NCBI GenBank assembly: GCA_033857955.1
Contig: JAWVCW010000024.1
Coordinates: forward strand, 1 to 64,000
Direction: 5' to 3'
Source of the DNA: Gaiellasilicea sp033857955
GTDB taxonomy: Bacteria; Actinomycetota; Thermoleophilia; Gaiellales; Gaiellaceae
DNA: 64,000 nt
Of the stretch, positions 53,868-61,977 are shown piece by piece. The position numbers were made by a program, and so were the translations under genes. Numbering within the stretch: position 1 is the stretch's first letter; each line of letters begins with the position of its first letter. The notes beneath the pieces are model-generated. The model saw only the letters and a list, made by a program, of their open reading frames with translations, did no database searches and was not told the origin of the DNA.

Positions 53868-54027
53868 ATAGGGTCAGGCTCCACACAAGGAGCACGGTGA
53901 GGGAACCCGGTGCAAGTCCGGGACGGTCCCGCCGCTGTGAGGGGAGACGCCCGACGCGGAAACGCCACTGGCCTGCGGGCCGGGAAGGCCGCGAAGGGGG
54001 AGCCCCGAGTCAGAAGACCTGCCGCGC
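53868..54027 (+). promoter_or_regulatory. Cobalamin riboswitch (AdoCbl/Cbl class I)
   Basis: The core GGTGAGGGAACCCGGTGCAAG (53896 onward), the CCGCCGCTGTGA segment, GCCACTGGCC...GGGAAGGC and the B12 box AGTCAGAAGACCTGCC (54008-54023) are the full conserved set. Downstream, CCCCTCGCGG (54040-54049), immediately before the aaggagg ribosome site, can pair with CCGCGAaGGGG inside the aptamer (53989-53999, one bulge), suggesting translational control. It heads a six-gene operon. Confidence 0.95.
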
Positions 54028-54060
54028 TCCCATCCCGAACCCCTCGCGGAAGGAGGATTC

Positions 54061-54648
54061 GTGCTTCGCAGGCTCAGCATTCTCTCGGTGCTTCTCGTCG
54101 TCATCCTGACGCCGGCGGCGTTCGCTGCGAACGCCAAGATCCGGGTCGAAGGCAAGACGACCACGATCTTCGGTGCGGTGCAGCCGCGCGTGACGGCGGA
54201 CAACGCTCTGCAGGCCCTCGACTTGGCCAGTTCGGCCGGCGAGTTCTACTACGGCATGACGACGTCGACGTTCGGCGACTACGTCAGCCAGATCGGCAAG
54301 TACCCCGCCGCCGGCTCGGCGGGCTGGGTGTTCAAGGTCAACGGCGTCTCGCCGCCTGTCGGCGCCGACAAGGTCGTGCTGAAGGACGGCGACGTCGTCC
54401 TCTGGTATTACGCCACCTTCGGCCCCGCGGGCGGCCCGCCGACGCTCGAGCTCCAGCGGCTGCCGGCCAACTGCTACGTCGTCCAGTCCGTCAACGACGC
54501 CGGCAACAAGACGCGGGCCGCGACCGCGACGCTTACGGCCGACGGCAAGAAGTTCAAGACGGCGTCCGGCCGCGCTTGCATCGGCAAGCACGCCGGGCTC
54601 GTCCGGGCGACTGCACCCGGCGCCATCCGGTCGAACGCCGTCAAGTGA
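54061..54648 (+). CDS. Secreted DUF4430 (transcobalamin beta-domain-like) protein
   Basis: A 195-residue exported protein under a cobalamin riboswitch. A signal peptide (LSILSVLLVVILTPAAFAAN, cut near 22) precedes a DUF4430 domain (about 25-125): VEGKTTTIFGAVQPRV, ALQALDLASSAGEFYYGMTTSTFGDYVSQIG, GWVFKVNGVSPPVGADKVVLKDGDVVLWYYATFG. The GWVFKVNG and VLKDGDVVLWYY motifs define the fold of the transcobalamin/intrinsic factor C-terminal domain, which caps cobalamin. A further C-terminal beta segment contains Cys-Cys candidates (NCYVV, GRACIG). Perfect AGGAGG with 4-base spacing to GTG. No transmembrane anchor. B12 binding is inferred. Confidence 0.85.
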   Translation: MLRRLSILSVLLVVILTPAAFAANAKIRVEGKTTTIFGAVQPRVTADNALQALDLASSAGEFYYGMTTSTFGDYVSQIGKYPAAGSAGWVFKVNGVSPPVGADKVVLKDGDVVLWYYATFGPAGGPPTLELQRLPANCYVVQSVNDAGNKTRAATATLTADGKKFKTASGRACIGKHAGLVRATAPGAIRSNAVK

Positions 54649-55319
54649 TCCGGCGCGCGCTCAGCGCGCTTGCTGTCCTCCTCTTCCTCGCCGGCTGCGG
54701 CGGTGCCGCCGGCGAGGAGCAGGGGACGGCGCAGCTCTGGGTCACCCGTGACCGCGGCGTCAAGCTGCTCGTCGAGGCGGAGGTCCAAGCCGGGCAGACG
54801 CTGATGCGTGCGCTTGCCTCGCAGACCGACGTCGAGACTCGCTACGGCGGCCGCTACGTCCAGTCCGTGAACGGGATCGAGGGAAGCCTCGGCGCTCAGC
54901 GCGACTGGTTCTGGTTCGTCAACGGCTACGAGGGCGACCGCAGCGCGGCCGCGTACCGCCTCCACGACGGCGACGTGGCCTGGCTCGACTACCGGGGCTG
55001 GCAGCGGGAAGGAGAGGCACGGGTCGTCGTCGGCGCGTTCCCGGAGCCGTTCCTGCACGGCTATGAGGGAAAGACGCGACGTGCAGTCGTCCGGTTCGAG
55101 GGGATCCAGACTCCGCGGGTCTCGCGGCTCGCCAAGCTCATCGGTGCCGACTCCGTGAAGCCGCTCGGCGTGCCGGTGCCGGCCGGGGCCAACGTGCTCG
55201 AGTTCCGTGCTGGGCCACACCGCGCGAAGGCGGAGCTGCTCGGCCAGACGGCGGGAGATCCGGTTCGCTTCGTCCTCAGCGGCGAGGTCGATCTCGCCAG
55301 GAGGTATTCGATCCCGTGA
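54645..55319 (+). CDS. DUF4430 lipoprotein
   Basis: A 224-residue lipoprotein (lipobox LFLAGC, near residue 15) with a DUF4430 domain at about 30-115: LWVTRDRGVKLLVEAEVQAGQTLMRALASQTDVETRYGGRYVQSVNGIEG, then WFWFVNGYEGDRSAAAYRLHDGDVAWLDYRGWQ. The membrane anchor makes it the candidate surface receptor partner of the soluble DUF4430 protein. A 110-residue C-terminal domain follows and is of unknown type. GTG start overlaps the previous stop (GTGA), giving coupled translation. Confidence 0.85.
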   Translation: MIRRALSALAVLLFLAGCGGAAGEEQGTAQLWVTRDRGVKLLVEAEVQAGQTLMRALASQTDVETRYGGRYVQSVNGIEGSLGAQRDWFWFVNGYEGDRSAAAYRLHDGDVAWLDYRGWQREGEARVVVGAFPEPFLHGYEGKTRRAVVRFEGIQTPRVSRLAKLIGADSVKPLGVPVPAGANVLEFRAGPHRAKAELLGQTAGDPVRFVLSGEVDLARRYSIP

Positions 55320-56017
55320 GTCCCGGCCCCGCAGCGCTGCTGCTCGGCGCCGCCGGTACGGCCGCGCTGCTCACCGATCGCCTCTGGGCGGTCGCGCTTC
55401 TGACCGTTGTGCTGCTCGCCGTCTGTCTGCGCGCTCCGTCGGATCGCCGCGGCGTCTACCTCTTCGGGGCGCTCACGAGCGGCCTCGGCGTGCTCGTGTT
55501 CTCGCCGTTCCTCTGGTCGAGCCCCGACGGGACGATCCTCTGGGAGGGGCCGACGATCCCGGTGCTCGGACCGCTCGACGTGACGACGACGGAGATCTCG
55601 GAGGCAGCGCTCAACGGCTTGCGGCTGACTGCGCTCGGGCTCGCTTTCGCGGCCTACGCGCTTCTGCTCGACCACGACCGGCTCGTGGCGGCTGCGGGCG
55701 CCGCGCGACGCTCGGCGCTCGCGGTCGCCCTCGCGACTCGGCTCGTCCCTTCGCTCGAGCGCGACGCGGCCGGGCTCGCAGAGTCGATCCGAGGTCGCGG
55801 CGTCCAGCTCGAGGGCGCCCGGGGCTACGCGACGCTTCTCTCCCCACTCGTCGCGGGTTCGCTCGAGCGCGCATCGAGTCTCGCCGAGGCCATGGAGGCT
55901 CGCGGCTTCGGGAGGCCCGGAGCCACGCGCGCGCCCAGACCGCCCTGGAGTACACGTGACCGTCTGGCCTTCCCGTTGGCGGTCTTGCTCGTCCTCGTGG
56001 CGGCGCTGTGGCTCTAG
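55316..56017 (+). CDS. ECF transporter T component (EcfT)
   Basis: A 233-residue membrane subunit coupling ATPases to the S component. Several hydrophobic segments and the two coupling-helix motifs with the Ala/Arg-Gly signature are seen: ESIRGRGVQ and EAMEARGFGRP. The sequence resembles CbiQ-like proteins, although shorter. GTG start overlaps the DUF4430 lipoprotein gene (4 bp); it overlaps the ATPase gene by 10 bp. The full ECF set (T, A-A', S) is present in this operon. Confidence 0.9.
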   Translation: MSPGPAALLLGAAGTAALLTDRLWAVALLTVVLLAVCLRAPSDRRGVYLFGALTSGLGVLVFSPFLWSSPDGTILWEGPTIPVLGPLDVTTTEISEAALNGLRLTALGLAFAAYALLLDHDRLVAAAGAARRSALAVALATRLVPSLERDAAGLAESIRGRGVQLEGARGYATLLSPLVAGSLERASSLAEAMEARGFGRPGATRAPRPPWSTRDRLAFPLAVLLVLVAALWL

Positions 56018-57366
56018 CCTCCGTCAGCGGCCTCGAGTTCTCCTACCCGGCCGCGTCGCCGGCTCTCCGCGGCGTCTCGCTCGAGCTGGAGCCCGGGGAG
56101 GTCGTCGCGCTCCTCGGGCCGTCCGGCTCCGGTAAGACGACGCTGTTGCGCGCGCTCGCGGGGCTCGTGCCGCACTTCCACGGTGGCCGCTTCGCGGGGC
56201 GCGTCGTCGTCGCCGGCCTCGACACCCGCAACACGCGACCAGCCGAGCTCGCCGGAACGGTCGCGACCGTCTTCCAGGATCCGGAGGACCAGGTGGTGAT
56301 GACGATCGCGGCGAACGAGGTCGCATTCGGGCTCGAGAATCTCGGCGTGCCGCCCGCCGAGATCTGGCCGCGCGTCGAGCGGGCGCTCGCCTCGGTGGAC
56401 GCGCTCCACCTCTGGGGACGCAAGACGATCGAGCTCTCCGGCGGTGAGCTCCAGCGTGTCTGCCTCGCATCCGCGCTCGCGCTCGAGCCGCAACTGCTGC
56501 TCCTCGACGAGCCGACCTCTCAGCTCGATCCCGAGGCGGCGGGACTCTTCCTCGCGGCGGTGGAGCGGCTCGGCGCGACCGTCGTCCTTTCCGAGCACCG
56601 CATCGCTCGCGCGCTCGAGCTCGCCACCCGCGTCCTCTTCGTGGACGACGGCCGCGTCATCCTGGACGCCCCGACCACCAACGCCCTCGCCTGGCTGGCG
56701 ACCGAGCGGCCGGCCTACACGAGAGCTTGTGTTTCTGAAACACTAGCTCCTCTCGGCGAGGTCGTCCTGCGTGCCCGCGGCCTCTCGTTCTCGTACCGCC
56801 AGGCCATGCCCGTGCTGGACGGAGTCGACCTCGAGGTGCGGCGGGGCGAGATCGTCGCGCTCGAGGGGCCGAACGGGTCCGGAAAGACCACGCTGGCCCG
56901 GATCGTCGCCGGCCTGGTGGAGCCGCAGTCCGGCAGCGTCGAGCTGCAGGGTCGCGCCGGCTACCTGTCCCAGGATCCGGGGCGTTACCTCGTCAAGGAG
57001 ACAGCGCTCGAGGAGGTCGCACTGGCCGTCAACGGGGATGAGCACCGGGCTCGCGCGGCCCTGGAGAACGTCGGGCTCGGCTGGGCCGAAGAACGCCATC
57101 CGCGCGACCTCTCGAGTGGCGAGCGCGAGCGGCTTGCGCTGGCGTCGGTCGCCGTGGCCGAACCGGACCTGCTCGTCCTGGACGAGCCCACAAGGGGCCT
57201 CGATCCGGAGCGGAAGGTCGCCCTCGCGGCGTGGCTCGAGGAGTACGCCGCGTCCGGAAAGGCAGTCGTCCTTGCGACCCACGACCGCGACCTGCCCGCA
57301 CACCGCCGAAAAGGACTTTGTGTTTCAGAAACACAAGCCTCCGAGGAGCGCTCCGTTGGCGTCTAG
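56008..57366 (+). CDS. ECF transporter fused double ATPase (EcfA-EcfA')
   Basis: A 452-residue protein with two ABC ATPases in tandem. NBD1: Walker A GPSGSGKTT (37-45), Q-loop FQDPEDQVV, signature LSGGELQR, Walker B LLLDEPTSQLDPE. NBD2 from about 253: Walker A GPNGSGKTT (about 287-295), signature LSSGERER, VLDEPTRGLDPE. The ECF-type Q-loop with DPEDQ is present in NBD1. At the end of each NBD the sequence CVSET (241-245 and 438-442) is encoded by a near-identical AT-rich palindrome. The final 11 bp overlap the S component gene. Confidence 0.93.
   Translation: MALASVSGLEFSYPAASPALRGVSLELEPGEVVALLGPSGSGKTTLLRALAGLVPHFHGGRFAGRVVVAGLDTRNTRPAELAGTVATVFQDPEDQVVMTIAANEVAFGLENLGVPPAEIWPRVERALASVDALHLWGRKTIELSGGELQRVCLASALALEPQLLLLDEPTSQLDPEAAGLFLAAVERLGATVVLSEHRIARALELATRVLFVDDGRVILDAPTTNALAWLATERPAYTRACVSETLAPLGEVVLRARGLSFSYRQAMPVLDGVDLEVRRGEIVALEGPNGSGKTTLARIVAGLVEPQSGSVELQGRAGYLSQDPGRYLVKETALEEVALAVNGDEHRARAALENVGLGWAEERHPRDLSSGERERLALASVAVAEPDLLVLDEPTRGLDPERKVALAAWLEEYAASGKAVVLATHDRDLPAHRRKGLCVSETQASEERSVGV
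56723..56749. repeat. AT-rich palindrome copy 1 within the fused ATPase gene
   Basis: Arms of 13 bp around a single T with one mismatched pair; core GTGTTTC-T-GAAACAC (56729-56743). Composition contrasts with the surrounding 70% GC coding DNA. Encodes ACVSET at the junction following NBD1. Shares the 17-base string TTGTGTTTCWGAAACAC with copy 2. Confidence 0.8.
57318..57336. repeat. AT-rich palindrome copy 2 within the fused ATPase gene
   Basis: A perfect 9-bp inverted repeat TTGTGTTTC-A-GAAACACAA near the 3' end of the ATPase gene, encoding CVSETQ. It sits 20 bp upstream of the TTG start of the S component. The same core occurs at 56729-56743, at the equivalent place after NBD1. Confidence 0.85.
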
Positions 57367-58030
57367 GGTCGCCGGTCTGTGCGCTGCCGCTGCTCTCGCG
57401 CTCGCGGCTTGGGCGGCGCTCGACCCGGCCCGCGGCGGGATCGCGACGCTGCTCGCTGCTCTCGCCGTGCTCGCCGCGGGCTTCGCCTGGCTCGAAGGCG
57501 GGACGGTGTCGGCGCGCGATCTCACGCTCGTGGCCACGCTCGGGGGCCTCGCCGCTGCCGGACGTGTTCTCTTCGCCCCGATTCCGAGCGTCCAGCCGGT
57601 GACGGTGATCGTCGCTGCCGCCGGTGTCGCGCTCGGCCCGCGTCGCGGCTTCGCGGTCGGCGCACTCGCCGCGATCGCGTCCAACTTCTTCCTCGGCCAG
57701 GGACCGCATACGCCATGGCAGATGCTGGCGTGGGGCGGTTGCGGCCTCGCTGCCGGGCTGCTGCGCCCGCTCCTGCGCCGCCGCCTCGCGTTCGTCGCCT
57801 TCGTGCTCGTGCTCGGCTTCGCGTTCGGGATGCTGATGGACACCTGGCTGTGGTTCGCCTTCTATCCGCACACCGAAGCGGCGCTGCTGGCGCGACTCGC
57901 TGCCGGTGTTCCGTTCAACGTGGCCCATGCGGCGGGGAACGTCGTGCTCGCGCTCGTCGCCGGGCCCGAGCTGAGACGTGTGCTCGAACGGTTCGAGCGG
58001 CGCTCCCGGACGGAGGTCGTCTGGGCGTGA
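57356..58030 (+). CDS. ECF transporter S component, predicted cobalamin-specific
   Basis: A 224-residue membrane protein with six hydrophobic segments. The middle region RDLTLVATLGGLAAAGRVLFAPIPSVQPVTVIVAAAGVALGPRRGFAVGALAAIASNFFLGQGPHTPWQMLAWG resembles ECF substrate-binding proteins of the CbrT type. Specificity for B12 is inferred from the riboswitch and the DUF4430 genes. A TTG start at 57356, preceded by GAGGAG, is the only codon that fits; it overlaps the ATPase gene by 11 bp. It overlaps the next gene by 4 bp. Confidence 0.85.
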   Translation: MASRVAGLCAAAALALAAWAALDPARGGIATLLAALAVLAAGFAWLEGGTVSARDLTLVATLGGLAAAGRVLFAPIPSVQPVTVIVAAAGVALGPRRGFAVGALAAIASNFFLGQGPHTPWQMLAWGGCGLAAGLLRPLLRRRLAFVAFVLVLGFAFGMLMDTWLWFAFYPHTEAALLARLAAGVPFNVAHAAGNVVLALVAGPELRRVLERFERRSRTEVVWA

Positions 58031-58797
58031 AGCTGCTCGCCGTCGTTGCAGCTGCGACCGCGCTCGCGACGCCGGTCTCGTACGTCCAGGCACAGCAGCG
58101 AGCGGACGGCGGCTTCGGCGACCCACAGATCAGCGCGTGGGCGACGCTCGGCCTCATCGCCGCCGGAGCGGATACCGGCCGCGCCACGGACTACCTCGCC
58201 AGCCAAAAGCCGGAGACCACGACCGATGTCGCGCTCCTGGCGATGGCCCGAGCGGCGGCCGGAGACCGGCCGGATGACCTCCTGCCGCGCCTGCGGGCCC
58301 ACACGCCCGGGAAGCTCGTGAACGCGACGATCTGGACGATTCTTGCGCTTCGCCAGGCGAACCAGCCCGTCCCGCCCGCCCTGGTCGAAGCGCTGCTCGC
58401 CGTGCAGCGGCCTTCAGGTGGCTGGCCCTGGTATGCGGGCGGCGCCGCCGACACGAACGACACGGCCGCCGCGATGCAGGCCCTGCGCGCCGCGGGGGCG
58501 CGCCGGGGACCGATTCAGCGCGGCGTCGTCTTCCTCCGTCGCCACCAGAATCCGGACGGCGGCTTTGAGCTGACGCAAGGACGCGGCTCCGACACCCAGT
58601 CGACCGCCTGGGCGATCCAGGCCCTGCTCGCGGCCGGCGCCAGCCCCGGCCCGCCGGCCTTCCGCTACCTCCAGCGCATGCGCCGCCCGAACGGGAGCTA
58701 CCGCTACAACGCCCGCTACGTCACGACACCGCTCTGGGTGACGTCTCAGGTGCTGCCTGCGCTCGCGCGCAAGCCGTTTCCGCTCGCTAGCGGTTGA
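58027..58797 (+). CDS. Secreted alpha/alpha-barrel (prenyltransferase/squalene-cyclase-fold) protein
   Basis: A 256-residue protein with a signal peptide (KLLAVVAAATALATPVSYVQA) and four repeats with QW-like motifs: QRADGGFGD, QRPSGGWPWYAGG, QNPDGGFELT, RRPNGSYRYN, each preceded by helices (AWATLGLIAAG; TAAAMQALRAAG; STAWAIQALLAAG). No catalytic DxDD or zinc set is seen, so it is a binding domain rather than a cyclase. Intrinsic factor and transcobalamin have this fold as their alpha-domain, pairing with a DUF4430-like beta-domain. Last gene of the B12 operon, coupled by GTGA. The 3' end overlaps the aldo/keto reductase gene by 11 bp. Confidence 0.85.
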   Translation: MKLLAVVAAATALATPVSYVQAQQRADGGFGDPQISAWATLGLIAAGADTGRATDYLASQKPETTTDVALLAMARAAAGDRPDDLLPRLRAHTPGKLVNATIWTILALRQANQPVPPALVEALLAVQRPSGGWPWYAGGAADTNDTAAAMQALRAAGARRGPIQRGVVFLRRHQNPDGGFELTQGRGSDTQSTAWAIQALLAAGASPGPPAFRYLQRMRRPNGSYRYNARYVTTPLWVTSQVLPALARKPFPLASG

Positions 58798-59767
58798 CCG
58801 TCGACATGTCCGGATAGCGGTCGCCGGCGGTCGCGCCGACGGGGAAGGCCTGCTCGAGCCGCTCGATCTCCTCCGGTGTCAGCTCGATCTCGGCCGCGGC
58901 GGCGTTTTCTTCCAGGTACTTGCGCCGTTTCGTGCCGGGAATGGGAACGATGTCGTCGCCGCGCGCGAGCACCCAGGCGAGGGCGAGCTGCGATGGCGTC
59001 ACGCCCTTCTCGGCTGCCAGCGCCTCGACCTCCGCGACGAGCGCGAGATTCTGCCGGAGGTTCTCCTCCTGGAACCGCGGCCCCCGGCGGCGGAAATCGG
59101 TCTCCTCGAGATCCTCCACCGAGCGGATCCGGCCGGTCAGGAAGCCGCGACCGAGCGGGCTGTAGGCAACGAAGCCGATGCCGAGCTCGCGGACCGTCGG
59201 CAGGATCTCCGCCTCTGGGTCGCGCGTCCAGAGCGAGTACTCCGTCTGCAAAGCAGAGATCGGGTGGACGGAATGGGCGCGGCGAATCGTGTCGGGAGCC
59301 GCTTCGGAGAGCCCGAGATAGCGCACCTTCCCTTCCTCCACGAGCTCGGCCATCGCGCCGACCGTGTCTTCGATCGGCGTCTCGAGGTCGACCCGGTGCT
59401 GGTAGTAGAGGTCGATCGTGTCCACCCCGAGGCGCTCCAGCGACGCCTCGCAGGCCGAGCGGACGTACTCCGGCTTGCCGCTGATGCCGAGGAACTCGCC
59501 GGCGGGGCCGCGCATGTTCCCGAACTTGGTTGCCAGCACGACCTGGTCGCGACGGTCGGCGATCGCCTTGCCGACGAGCCGCTCGTTCGCGCCCCAGCCG
59601 TACATGTCGGCCGTGTCGAGGAAGGTGACTCCGAGCTCGATCGCGCGGTGGATCGTCGCGATCGCCTCACCCTCGTCGGCGGTGCCGTAGAACTCGGACA
59701 TGCCCATGCAGCCGAGCCCGAGTGCCGAGACCTCGAGCCCTTGTGAACCAAGCTTCCGTGTCTCCAT
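58787..59767 (-). CDS. Aldo/keto reductase
   Basis: A 326-residue NADPH-dependent TIM-barrel oxidoreductase reducing aldehydes or ketones. Seen: GLGCMGMSEFYG, the catalytic Asp/Tyr stretch FLDTADMYGWGANERLVG, KFGNMRGPAG, the Lys-containing strand and YYQHRVD, and the C-terminal IPGTKRRKYLEENAAA for NADPH. Group AKR13 (YhdN/Tas-like) by sequence style; substrate unknown. It is convergent with the B12 operon and divergent from pcrA by about 30 bp. Confidence 0.94.
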   Translation of the reverse strand: METRKLGSQGLEVSALGLGCMGMSEFYGTADEGEAIATIHRAIELGVTFLDTADMYGWGANERLVGKAIADRRDQVVLATKFGNMRGPAGEFLGISGKPEYVRSACEASLERLGVDTIDLYYQHRVDLETPIEDTVGAMAELVEEGKVRYLGLSEAAPDTIRRAHSVHPISALQTEYSLWTRDPEAEILPTVRELGIGFVAYSPLGRGFLTGRIRSVEDLEETDFRRRGPRFQEENLRQNLALVAEVEALAAEKGVTPSQLALAWVLARGDDIVPIPGTKRRKYLEENAAAAEIELTPEEIERLEQAFPVGATAGDRYPDMSTVNR

Positions 59768-59799
59768 CGGCTGACCATAGCGGCCGCTAGCATCGACGG

Positions 59800-61965
59800 G
59801 TGGCCGTTACCTCTCCCGAGCGCTACCTCGCGAACCTGAACCCCGCCCAGCGGGAGGCCGTCCTGCACACGGAGGGCCCGCTGCTCGTGATCGCTGGCGC
59901 GGGCTCGGGCAAGACGCGCGTGCTCACCCACCGCGTGGCGCACCTGATCTCCGCGATCGGCGTCAAGCCGAACGAGATCCTCGCGATCACCTTCACGAAC
60001 AAGGCGGCGGGGGAGATGCGCGAGCGGCTGATGACGATGCTCGGCCCAGTCGCACGCGCGATCTGGATCCTCACCTTCCACTCCGCCTGCGGCCGCATCC
60101 TCCGCAGCGAGGCCGAGCGGCTCGGCTACAAGTCGAACTTCACGATCTACGACTCCGCCGACCAGGTGCGACTCGTCAAGCAGGTGCTCGAGGAGCTGGA
60201 CAAGGATCCCAAGCGATTCGTCCCCCGCGGCGTGCACGCGCAGATCTCGAACGCGAAGAACCAGCTGGTCACGCCGGCGATGTACGCGGAGCGGATCTCG
60301 TCCTTCTACGACCAGACGATCGCCGAGGCCTACGAGCTCTACCAGCGCAAGCTCGCCGCCTCGAACGCAGTCGACTTCGACGACATGCTGATGCTGACCG
60401 TGCAGATCCTGGAGAACTTCCCGGACGCGCGGAAGCACTGGCAGAACGCGTTCCGGTACGTTCTCGTCGACGAGTACCAGGACACGAATCACGCCCAGTA
60501 CCGCTTGCTGCAGCTGCTCGCGGAGCACCACCACAACATCTGCGCGGTCGGCGATCCCGACCAGTCGATCTACGCCTTCCGGGGCGCCGACATCCGCAAC
60601 ATCCTGGAGTTCGAGCGCGACTTCCCCGAGACGCGCACGATCCCGCTCGAGCAGAACTATCGCTCGACGAACGCGATCCTCGAGTCGGCGAACGCCGTCA
60701 TCGCGAACAACTCCGAGCGGAAGGAGAAGCGGCTCTGGTCCGAGCTCGGCGACGGCGATCCGGTGCGGGTGGTCGAGGTCGAGGACGAGCAGGCCGAGGC
60801 GCGGTACGTCGCCGCCCAGATCGCAGGGCTCGTCGAGGAGGGCTACTCCGGCAGCGAGATCGCGATCTTCTACCGGATGAACGCGCAGTCGAGGGTGCTC
60901 GAGCAGACACTGAGGCTGCACCAGATCGGCTACCAGGTGATCGGCGGCCCTCGTTTCTACGAGCGAGCGGAGGTCAAGGACGCGACGGCCTACCTCCAGG
61001 TGCTGGACAACCCGGCCGACGCCGTCAGCTTGATGCGGATCGCGAACCGGCCCAAGCGCGGCATCGGCGACACGACGATCTCCCGGCTCGTCACCTACGC
61101 GGAGAACCACGGGCTGACGTTGTTCGACGCGCTCGACCGGCCGACGGAGGCAGGCCTCGGCACCGCCGCCGTGAAGGCGGTCACCGGCCTCAAGAACCTG
61201 CTCGATTCGCTTCGCTCGGCGGCCCAGGAGGTCGAGGTGCCCGAGTTGCTCCAGACGGTGCTGGAGCGCAGCGGCACGCTCGAGGCGTACGAGGCGGAGC
61301 GCACGATCGAGGCGCGCGGCCGGATCGAGAACCTCGAAGCCTTCGTCGACGGCGCTCGCCAGTACACCCAGGAGGCCGAGGAGCCGACCCTCTCCGGCTT
61401 CCTGCAGGAGATCTCGCTCTACTCCGACCAGGATGCGCTCGCCGGCGAGGAGCAGTCCAACGTGACGCTGATGACGATCCACAATGCGAAGGGGCTCGAG
61501 TTCCGGGCGGTGTTCGTCGTCGGCGTCGAGGAGGAGATCTTCCCGAGCGCCCGCTCGATCGAGGAGCAGGGGGTGGAGGAGGAGCGCCGCCTCTTCTACG
61601 TCGGCCTCACGCGAGCCGAGGAGAAGCTGACGCTCACGCATGCGTCCTCGCGGCTGCTCTGGGGGCGGACGACCTCGCACCTGGCGTCACGTTTTCTCGA
61701 CGAGCTCCCCGACCGGCATGTCGAGCGCGAGCGCCTGCGCCCGTCCTCGTGGCGCAGCTACGGGACGCCCGCCCAGACGCAGGAGATCGCGCCGCGCACC
61801 GATCATCCGTCCCTGGCCACTGGCGACAGCGTCCGCCACGGCACGCTCGGCGAGGGCGTGATCACGCGAATCGAGCCGGGCGGCGTCGTCACCGTTCGCT
61901 TCGCAGCGGACGGCAGCGAGCGCAAGCTGATGCTCGACTACGCGCCGCTCGAGAAGATCGCCTGA
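59800..61965 (+). CDS. pcrA: ATP-dependent DNA helicase PcrA/UvrD
   Basis: A 721-residue superfamily-1A 3'-5' helicase for nucleotide excision repair and replication restart. Visible motifs: Q-motif LNPAQREAVLHT, Walker A GAGSGKT (about 30), TFTNKAAGEM, DEYQDTN (motif II), VGDPDQSIYAFRGA (III), LEQNYRS (IV), VTLMTIHNAKGLEF (V), VGLTRAEEKL (VI) and a C-terminal KOW/Tudor-like GEGVITRIEPGGVVTV that contacts RNA polymerase. GTG start. No LexA box upstream was found. Confidence 0.97.
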   Translation: MAVTSPERYLANLNPAQREAVLHTEGPLLVIAGAGSGKTRVLTHRVAHLISAIGVKPNEILAITFTNKAAGEMRERLMTMLGPVARAIWILTFHSACGRILRSEAERLGYKSNFTIYDSADQVRLVKQVLEELDKDPKRFVPRGVHAQISNAKNQLVTPAMYAERISSFYDQTIAEAYELYQRKLAASNAVDFDDMLMLTVQILENFPDARKHWQNAFRYVLVDEYQDTNHAQYRLLQLLAEHHHNICAVGDPDQSIYAFRGADIRNILEFERDFPETRTIPLEQNYRSTNAILESANAVIANNSERKEKRLWSELGDGDPVRVVEVEDEQAEARYVAAQIAGLVEEGYSGSEIAIFYRMNAQSRVLEQTLRLHQIGYQVIGGPRFYERAEVKDATAYLQVLDNPADAVSLMRIANRPKRGIGDTTISRLVTYAENHGLTLFDALDRPTEAGLGTAAVKAVTGLKNLLDSLRSAAQEVEVPELLQTVLERSGTLEAYEAERTIEARGRIENLEAFVDGARQYTQEAEEPTLSGFLQEISLYSDQDALAGEEQSNVTLMTIHNAKGLEFRAVFVVGVEEEIFPSARSIEEQGVEEERRLFYVGLTRAEEKLTLTHASSRLLWGRTTSHLASRFLDELPDRHVERERLRPSSWRSYGTPAQTQEIAPRTDHPSLATGDSVRHGTLGEGVITRIEPGGVVTVRFAADGSERKLMLDYAPLEKIA

Positions 61966-61977
61966 GAGGATCGCGCC

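Noticed and set aside
56729..56743. Palindrome GTGTTTCTGAAACAC as a ParB parS site
   Set aside because: parS is TGTTTCACGTGAAACA with a four-base centre; here the arms are separated by a single base, and the site is coding.
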